Shown one piece after another: positions 58,171 to 64,000 of a DNA stretch of 64,000 nt. The DNA comes from Lysobacteraceae bacterium NML91-0213 (GTDB lineage: Bacteria > Pseudomonadota > Gammaproteobacteria > Xanthomonadales > Xanthomonadaceae), in contig NWQL01000001.1 of NCBI GenBank assembly GCA_002798175.1, forward strand, positions 769,095 to 833,094. Reading direction: 5' to 3'. Positions within the stretch are counted from its first letter, which is position 1. Each line of letters opens with the position of its first letter. The notes under the pieces were generated by a model. The model was given only the letters and a program-made list of their open reading frames with translations. It was not told the DNA's origin and did not search any database. A program made the translations under genes and the position numbers.

Positions 58171-58202
58171 TGCGGTGGCGCCGCAAGGTGCCACCGCATT
58201 TG
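58171..58202 (+). terminator. Possible hairpin terminator or attenuator after hcp
   Basis: TGCGGTGGC (58171-58179) and GCCACCGCA (58190-58198) form a perfect 9-base stem. It is preceded by a T run and followed by TTTG. Partial termination would raise hcp over the downstream baseplate genes. Confidence 0.5.
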
Positions 58203-58284
58203 ACGGTGGCCAGGGATGCAGATCGCGCTTCGTTGCTCGCCGACGGCGCGGATGCCTCCAGTGGCCGCGACAGGACGCCTTGAC

Positions 58285-58770
58285 ATGAAAGGACTCGAGC
58301 CGAGCCTCTTGGAGAAGCTCTTCGACGACTCGCCACGCAGCAATGCGGTCGCGAGCGTGGTGCGCCCGGTGACGCTCGAGCAGTACAAGGAATCGGTGGC
58401 GCGCGATCTCGAAGGGCTACTCAACAGCCGCTGCGCGTTCGATGAGGCGGCACTGGCCGGGTTCCCGGAGTGCCAACGCTCGCTCATGACCTACGGGCTG
58501 TGCGATTTCGCGGCCAAAAGCCTTGCCAACGCCTATGACCGTGCCGCGATCTGCCGCTCGCTGGAACAGGCCATTGCCCGGCACGAGCGTCGCCTGCATC
58601 AGGTCCAGGTGCAGCTCGACAGCGGCAATCGCGCTGGCACAGGGCTGCATTTTTCCATCCATGCACTCCTCGACGTGCAGCCCGCGCGCGAGCCGGTGAG
58701 TTTCGATGCCATGCTCCAGCCCACCACGCTGCAGTACTCGGTGAGCCGGCTGCGTCGGCAGGCGGCCTGA
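58285..58770 (+). CDS. tssE: T6SS baseplate protein TssE (gp25-like)
   Basis: TssE is the gp25-like baseplate wedge component that starts sheath polymerisation. From ATG 58285 (AGGA nine bases upstream) the protein has 161 residues. SLLEKLFDD opens it, and DLEGLLNSRCAFDE and the C-terminal FDAMLQPTTLQYSVS fit the family. An in-frame start at 58216 lies in the hcp terminator region and was not used. Confidence 0.92.
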   Translation: MKGLEPSLLEKLFDDSPRSNAVASVVRPVTLEQYKESVARDLEGLLNSRCAFDEAALAGFPECQRSLMTYGLCDFAAKSLANAYDRAAICRSLEQAIARHERRLHQVQVQLDSGNRAGTGLHFSIHALLDVQPAREPVSFDAMLQPTTLQYSVSRLRRQAA

Positions 58771-58781
58771 GGGAGCTACGC

Positions 58782-60617
58782 GTGGAGGATCTGCTGCCGT
58801 TCTACGAGCGCGAGCTCGGCTACCTGCGTCGCTACGGGCGCGAATTCGCCGAGCGCTATCCGAAGATCGCCAACCGGCTGCTGCTGTCGGCCGAGGGCAG
58901 CGAGGATCCGCATGTCGAACGTCTGATCGAATCGTTCGCGCTGTTGAGCGCCCGCGTTTCCAAGAAGATCGACGACGACTACCCCGAGTTCACCGACGCG
59001 TTGCTGGAGGTGATGTACCCGCATTACCTGCGCAGCGTTCCCTCGTGCTCGATCGCCCGTTTCGACGCCGGCGCGGCGTCGGCACGGCTTGGCGGACCTG
59101 TCCGGATTCCGCGCGGCACCATGCTGCAGTCGCGACCGGTTCGCGGCGTGCCGTGCCGGTTCCGGACGGCATACGACGTCGATCTGCTGCCTCTGGGGCT
59201 GGTGGGCGCGAAGTATCGCGGCGTGGCCGACGCGCCGCTTGCGGTCTCGCTGCCCCAGGGCAGCGGGGCGCAGATCTCGCTGACCTTCGAGCTTGCATCC
59301 GCGCAAGCCTCCTTCGCCGATCTCGAAGACGGGATCGTCCGGCTGTTCGCCGACGGCGAGCCTTCCCTGCGTGCCGCACTCCGCGACGCGCTGGCCCTGC
59401 AGGTGCTTGCGGCATACGTCGAAGCGGATGGGAGCGGTCGCTGGCGGCGGCTGGAACGCAATCCGCTGCGGGCTGCCGGATTCGATGAGGCCGATGCCCT
59501 CATCGACTTTCCGGCACGGTCGCATCCGGCCTATCGGCTTCTTACGGAATTCTTCGCGTTTCCCGACAAGTTCGGCTTCTTCGACCTGCCGCTGCGCGAG
59601 GTGACCGCGGGCGCCCGCCAGCGTTTCACCCTGCACGTGGTGCTGCGTGGAGCCGGGCCGGACCATGCCGCCTCGCGGGCGTTGGAAGGTCTGGCGCCGG
59701 AGCACCTGCTGGCAGGCTGCACGCCCGTGGTCAACCTGTTCCGCCAGCGCGGCGAGCCCATCCGCGTCACCCAGCGCACCGACAGCTACCCCGTCCTGGC
59801 CGATGCACGGCGCGCCTTCGCCTACGACGTGCATGCCATCGAATCGGTCGTCCGGATCCGGCAGACCCCACAGGGCGAGCAGATCCAGGCGTTCCGCCCG
59901 TTCTATTCGCTGCACCATGGGGAGGATCCCGAGCGCAGCGGGCACTACTGGGTGTCGCAGCGCAACGAGGACGTCGAGCGGGTCAGTCCGGGCTACGAGA
60001 CCGAACTGTCTTTCGTCGACCTGCAGTTCAACCCGGTCGTCCCGCGGACCGACTTGGTCAGTGTCGAGCTCACCTGCAGCAATCGGGACCTGCCCGCGCA
60101 GCTGACGTTCGGGGTCACCGGTGGCGACCTCAGCATGGAGGGGGGGGCGCCGGTGCGCAGTATCGCCATGCTGCGAAAGCCATCGGCTCCGTTGCGGTTC
60201 CGCCGCGGGCGCGGTGCGCAGTGGCGGCTGATCTCGCACCTGGCGCTGAACCATCTGTCGCTCACCCAGGCAGGCCTGCCGGCACTGAAGGAAATGCTGC
60301 GGCTCTATGACCTCGCGTCGAGCGACGTATCGCGTCGCCAGATCGACGGCATCGTGGCAATCGAGCATGTCGTCGCCACCGAGTGGATGCCGGGGCGCCA
60401 CTTCGCCTCGGTGGTTCGCGGTATCGAGATCCGCCTGACCATCGAGGAAAGCGACTTCGTCGGCAGCGGGATTGCCGGCTTCGCCCAGGTCATGGACCGG
60501 TTCTTCGGCCTGTACGTCCACGCCAACAGTTTCACCCGCCTGGTGTTGCTGTCGGCACGCAACGGGGAGGAGCTGGTGCGATGCGACGCGCGCAGCGGCG
60601 AATCGACCCTGGTCTGA
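58782..60617 (+). CDS. tssF: T6SS baseplate protein TssF
   Basis: TssF is the largest wedge subunit of the baseplate. The 611-residue protein starts with GTG at 58782 (GGGAGCTACGC upstream), giving MEDLLPFYERELGYLRRYGR. EFAERYPKIANRLLL, LVDLLLEVMYPHYLRSVP-type sequence near residue 75 and FFAFPDKFGFFDLPL are family signatures. The 3' end overlaps tssG by 37 bases. Confidence 0.95.
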   Translation: MEDLLPFYERELGYLRRYGREFAERYPKIANRLLLSAEGSEDPHVERLIESFALLSARVSKKIDDDYPEFTDALLEVMYPHYLRSVPSCSIARFDAGAASARLGGPVRIPRGTMLQSRPVRGVPCRFRTAYDVDLLPLGLVGAKYRGVADAPLAVSLPQGSGAQISLTFELASAQASFADLEDGIVRLFADGEPSLRAALRDALALQVLAAYVEADGSGRWRRLERNPLRAAGFDEADALIDFPARSHPAYRLLTEFFAFPDKFGFFDLPLREVTAGARQRFTLHVVLRGAGPDHAASRALEGLAPEHLLAGCTPVVNLFRQRGEPIRVTQRTDSYPVLADARRAFAYDVHAIESVVRIRQTPQGEQIQAFRPFYSLHHGEDPERSGHYWVSQRNEDVERVSPGYETELSFVDLQFNPVVPRTDLVSVELTCSNRDLPAQLTFGVTGGDLSMEGGAPVRSIAMLRKPSAPLRFRRGRGAQWRLISHLALNHLSLTQAGLPALKEMLRLYDLASSDVSRRQIDGIVAIEHVVATEWMPGRHFASVVRGIEIRLTIEESDFVGSGIAGFAQVMDRFFGLYVHANSFTRLVLLSARNGEELVRCDARSGESTLV

Positions 60618-61666
60618 TCCAGCAGCTGGCCCGGCAGCCCCACCGCTTCGGATTCTTCCAGGCGATGCGGCTGCTGGAGCAACTGTTCCATCGCCAGGGC
60701 ATCGGGGCGGGCGACGCGCTGCCGTTGCGGGTGCGTTTCCGCAACTCTCTGGCGCTGGGGTTTCCGGCCAGCGAGCTCGACGATGTGGCGCTGTACGACG
60801 TCGACGGTGTCGAGGTGGCGGATGACGCAGGCCTGGAGGATGTCCTGGCCGGCTCGCGGGTGGGCCAGGTGCATCTCACACCGGCCTTCATGGGCCTGCT
60901 CGGCGGCACCGGCACATTGCCCCTGCACTACACCGAGACGCTGGCAGACCGCGAACTCTACCGCCGTGACCGCGCGGCACGCGCGTTCCTGGACATCTTC
61001 ACCACGCGCATGGTCGCGCTGCATTACGCCGCCTGGAAGAAATATCGGCTCGCACTGCAGTACGAACTCGACCGTCGCGAGCGCTTCCTGCCGCTGGTGC
61101 TGTCGCTGGCGGGGCTTGGGCTGCCCGGCCTGCGCGAACGGATGGTGGATGGCGAGGGTGATGTGTTCGATCAGGCGGTGGCCTACCACGCCGGCGCGAT
61201 CCGCCAGCGGCCGGTCTCGGCGGTCACCCTGCAGAGGATTCTCGGCGAATACTTCGGCATTCCCATGCGCGTCGAACAGTTCGTGGGTGCGTGGTACCGG
61301 GTGCCGGCGTCGCAGCGCACCGTGCTCGGGTCGGGTACCGCCCGGCTCGGGTCCACGGCTCTTGCCGGCGACCGCGTCTGGCAACGCGACTTGCGTATGC
61401 GGTTGCGCCTGGGGCCGCTCGATCGGCGTGGCTTCGATGCTTTCCTGCCCGGAGGCGCGGCTGCCGCCGCACTGGCCAGGTGGCTGACCCTGCTGCTGGG
61501 CTCCTCGCTCGAATACGAGGTACGACTGGCGCTGCGTGCCGAGGATGTGCGTGGCGCGGGCCTGGGGGGGGATGGGGTCCGGCTCGGGTGGGACAGCTAC
61601 CTGTGCACCCGCCCGGCCCCCGCGCCCCGTGACGACACCTGCTACGAGCTGCACACCATCCATTAG
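60581..61666 (+). CDS. tssG: T6SS baseplate protein TssG
   Basis: TssG completes the baseplate wedge with TssE and TssF. The 361-residue protein starts at ATG 60581 (GGGGAGGAGC ribosome site). RFGFFQAMRLLEQLF, LPLRVRFRNSLALGFPAS and HLTPAFMGLLGGTGTLPLHY are diagnostic. An in-frame start at 60383 lies within tssF and was rejected. Confidence 0.94.
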   Translation: MRRAQRRIDPGLIQQLARQPHRFGFFQAMRLLEQLFHRQGIGAGDALPLRVRFRNSLALGFPASELDDVALYDVDGVEVADDAGLEDVLAGSRVGQVHLTPAFMGLLGGTGTLPLHYTETLADRELYRRDRAARAFLDIFTTRMVALHYAAWKKYRLALQYELDRRERFLPLVLSLAGLGLPGLRERMVDGEGDVFDQAVAYHAGAIRQRPVSAVTLQRILGEYFGIPMRVEQFVGAWYRVPASQRTVLGSGTARLGSTALAGDRVWQRDLRMRLRLGPLDRRGFDAFLPGGAAAAALARWLTLLLGSSLEYEVRLALRAEDVRGAGLGGDGVRLGWDSYLCTRPAPAPRDDTCYELHTIH

Positions 61667-61712
61667 CCACCCGTTCGCCCACGGAAACGCATCGCGCAAG
61701 GAACGCACCGCA

Positions 61713-64000
61713 ATGAGCATCAGCCTCAAGAAACTGATCGAAAAGCTCGACACCACCTGCCGCCAGGCCGCAGAGCGCGCCGCCAACCTGTGCATGGCAC
61801 GCGGCCATTACGAGGTCGACCTCGAACACCTGTTCCTCGCGCTGCTGGAGCAGCCCCAGTCGGACTTCGTACTGATCGCGCGCCGCAGCGGCATCTCGCC
61901 CGACATCCTGCAGCGCGACCTGGACGCGGAGATGGGGCGATTCCGCAGCGGCAACACGCGCACGCCAGTGTTCTCGCAACACCTGCCAACCCTGTTCGAG
62001 CACGCCTGGCTGATCGCGTCGCTGGATTCAGGCACCACCCGCATCCGGAGCGGGCATCTGCTGCTTGCCTTGTTGACCGAGCCCGGCCTCTCACAGCTCG
62101 CGCTGCGTGGTTCCAAGGAGTTCGCGCGCTTCAAGCGCGACGAGCTGAAACACAACTTCGCTGCGCTGACCGAGGGTTCGCAGGAAGCCGGAGACGGGGT
62201 GCGCTTCGCGGGTGCGGCGAACGCGGATGAGGGGCTCAGCCAAACCGGTGCGCCAATGGCCGACGGCGGATTGTCGAAAACGCCGGCGCTCGACCAGTTC
62301 ACCACCAACCTCACCCAGCGGGCCCGCGATGGCCATATCGATCCGGTGATTGGCCGCGATGGCGAGATCCGCCAACTCGTGGACATCCTGCTGCGGCGCC
62401 GCCAGAACAACCCGATCCTTACCGGCGAGGCCGGCGTCGGCAAGACCGCGGTGGTCGAGGGCCTGGCGTTGCGCATCGCCAATGCCGATGTGCCTGCGGT
62501 GCTGCACGGCGTGGAACTGCATGTGCTCGACATGGGCCTGCTGCAGGCCGGGGCGAGCGTCAAGGGCGAGTTCGAGAACCGCCTGAAGAATGTGATCGAC
62601 GAAGTGAGGAAGAGTCCGCATCCGATCATCCTGTTCATCGACGAGGCGCACACGATGATCGGTGCCGGCGGCGCAGCGGGGCAGAACGATGCCGCCAACC
62701 TGCTCAAGCCGGCGCTGGCGCGTGGCGAGTTGCGCACCATCGCCGCCACCACCTGGAGCGAGTACAAGAAGTATTTCGAGAAGGATGCCGCATTGGCGCG
62801 GCGCTTCCAGGTGGTCAAGGTCGAGGAGCCGAGCGAGCCGGTTGCCGCGGCGATGTTGCGCGCGATCGTGCCGCTCATGGAGCGCCATTTCGGGATCCGG
62901 GTACTCGACGAGGCGGTGACAGAGGCGGTGCGGCTGTCGCATCGCTATATCAGCGGGCGGCAGCTTCCGGACAAGGCGGTTGGCGTGCTGGATACCGCCT
63001 GCGCCAAGGTTGCGCTGGGGCAGCGCGCCACGCCGGCCGCCATCGAGGACACCCGACGTCATCTCGAACGCATGGGCGCGGAAGCCGCAGCGATCTTGCG
63101 CGAGGTTGCCGGCGGTGCCAATGGCCATGCCGAGCGCATCGCCGCGCTCGAGCTTGCGCAGGCACAGGCGAAGACGCAACTTGAAGGGCTCGAAACGCGC
63201 CTGCAACAGGAGCAGGATCTGGCGGCGCGGATCCAGGCGCTGCGCACCGGCCTCGAATCACGCACGCCCGCGGCGACAGACGCGGAAGCGGCCCAGCCCG
63301 GGACGGCGGAAGCCGGGGTCGCGGTCGCGACGCGGCGCAAGGCAGCGCGCGGTAAAGCCGGGGCCCCGGTGAAGGAACCTCCCAGCGAACTGGAGTCCCT
63401 GCTCGTGCAATTGCGCGAGCTGCAGGGGGAATCGCCAATGGTGCCGCTGCAGGTTGACGGGGCAGTGGTCGCCGAGATCGTCTCCGCATGGACGGGCATT
63501 CCGCTCGGGCGCATGGTCAAGGACGAGATCCGCACCGTGCGCAATCTCAAGCCCCTGCTGGCCGAGCGCGTCATCGGCCAGGACCACGCGCTCGATGCCA
63601 TCGCCCAGCGCGTGCGTACCGCGACCGCACGACTGGAGGACCCGGACAAGCCGCGCGGCGTGTTCCTGTTCGTCGGCCCCTCCGGCGTGGGCAAGACCGA
63701 GACCGCGCTTGCGCTCGCCGACATCCTCTATGGCGGCGAGAAAAAACTGGTCACCATCAACATGAGCGAGTACCAGGAGGCCCATAGCGTCTCCGGGCTC
63801 AAGGGCTCGCCGCCAGGGTACGTCGGCTATGGCGAGGGCGGTGTGCTCACCGAAGCGGTGCGCCGCAACCCGTACAGCGTCGTGCTGCTCGACGAGGTGG
63901 AAAAGGCGCATCCCGATGTACTGGAGATGTTCTTCCAGGTGTTCGACAAGGGTGCGATGGACGATGCGGAAGGCCGCGAAATCGACTTCCGGAACACGCT
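61713..64000 (+). CDS. tssH: T6SS sheath-recycling ATPase ClpV (TssH), 5' part; cut by window end
   Basis: ClpV disassembles the contracted sheath. At least 762 residues are visible of an expected ~880-900. The N-domain (LIEKLDTTCRQAAERAANLC) is followed by the first AAA+ domain with Walker A GEAGVGKT (238-245) and Walker B FIDEAH (Asp310-Glu311). The middle region holds a long Ala/Arg/Lys-rich coil. The second AAA+ domain has GPSGVGKT (655-662) and VVLLDEVEKAHPDV. The start is ATG 61713, 46 bases after tssG. The gene continues beyond the window. Confidence 0.95.
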   Translation, partial: MSISLKKLIEKLDTTCRQAAERAANLCMARGHYEVDLEHLFLALLEQPQSDFVLIARRSGISPDILQRDLDAEMGRFRSGNTRTPVFSQHLPTLFEHAWLIASLDSGTTRIRSGHLLLALLTEPGLSQLALRGSKEFARFKRDELKHNFAALTEGSQEAGDGVRFAGAANADEGLSQTGAPMADGGLSKTPALDQFTTNLTQRARDGHIDPVIGRDGEIRQLVDILLRRRQNNPILTGEAGVGKTAVVEGLALRIANADVPAVLHGVELHVLDMGLLQAGASVKGEFENRLKNVIDEVRKSPHPIILFIDEAHTMIGAGGAAGQNDAANLLKPALARGELRTIAATTWSEYKKYFEKDAALARRFQVVKVEEPSEPVAAAMLRAIVPLMERHFGIRVLDEAVTEAVRLSHRYISGRQLPDKAVGVLDTACAKVALGQRATPAAIEDTRRHLERMGAEAAAILREVAGGANGHAERIAALELAQAQAKTQLEGLETRLQQEQDLAARIQALRTGLESRTPAATDAEAAQPGTAEAGVAVATRRKAARGKAGAPVKEPPSELESLLVQLRELQGESPMVPLQVDGAVVAEIVSAWTGIPLGRMVKDEIRTVRNLKPLLAERVIGQDHALDAIAQRVRTATARLEDPDKPRGVFLFVGPSGVGKTETALALADILYGGEKKLVTINMSEYQEAHSVSGLKGSPPGYVGYGEGGVLTEAVRRNPYSVVLLDEVEKAHPDVLEMFFQVFDKGAMDDAEGREIDFRNT

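Overview
The window is chromosomal, very GC-rich DNA from a gammaproteobacterium of the Xanthomonadaceae/Lysobacteraceae type (Lysobacter, Luteimonas or Pseudoxanthomonas are the closest fits). The assignment rests on gene order: trpA-accD, tpiA-secG-tRNA-Leu-nuoA..N, and initiator tRNA-rimP-nusA-infB-rbfA-truB-rpsO-pnp, followed by accessory genes typical of this group (large TonB receptor, class III PHA synthase, T6SS). This is inference from gene content, since no 16S gene is present. No CRISPR array, transposase, integrase or phage block was seen.

Region 1 (1-5555) is housekeeping: the 3' part of trpA, accD, glmM, a 2-oxoglutarate/Fe(II) oxygenase, tpiA, secG and tRNA-Leu(GAG), closed by a hairpin terminator. 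Region 2 (5556-20841) is the complete 14-gene complex I operon nuoA-N, led by a leader of about 330 bases with a sigma70-like promoter. Region 3 (20886-30610) is the initiator tRNA-rimP-nusA-infB-rbfA-truB-rpsO-pnp translation/RNA-decay cluster, ending in a strong terminator. The initiator tRNA has its own promoter and terminator.

Region 4 (30611-31161) has no gene. It carries two related ~90 bp hairpin elements in inverted orientation. Region 5 (31162-44876) reads as a polyhydroxyalkanoate / 3-hydroxybutyrate (3HB) island: a GntP-type permease divergent from a TonB receptor, a transporter-fused hybrid histidine kinase (CrbS/MxtR type), a NUDIX hydrolase, a LuxR-type response regulator, a 3HB-oligomer hydrolase lipoprotein, pssA, and class III PHA synthase phaE-phaC. 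A similar 15-mer occurs at the same distance from a -10-like hexamer ahead of both the receptor and the hydrolase, which would make them one regulon. Two small membrane-type ORFs follow (PspC; an HExxH protein).

Region 6 (45750-64000) is a type VI secretion locus built as two divergent arms. The leftward arm is tssJ-tssK-tssL-vgrG, a secreted small protein, a LysM/amidase effector and a lipoprotein, with 1-7 bp gaps or 4 bp overlaps from tssK onward. The rightward arm is a TPR lipoprotein, tssB-tssC-hcp-tssE-tssF-tssG and clpV (cut by the window end). The most striking observation is that tssK carries an in-frame TGA at codon 40, where the family context (Pro-Tyr-Pro-x-Gly) predicts Trp (TGG). 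Reading resumes in the same frame with normal TssK sequence. As written, this T6SS should lack an essential baseplate subunit, although its cargo and other structural genes look intact.
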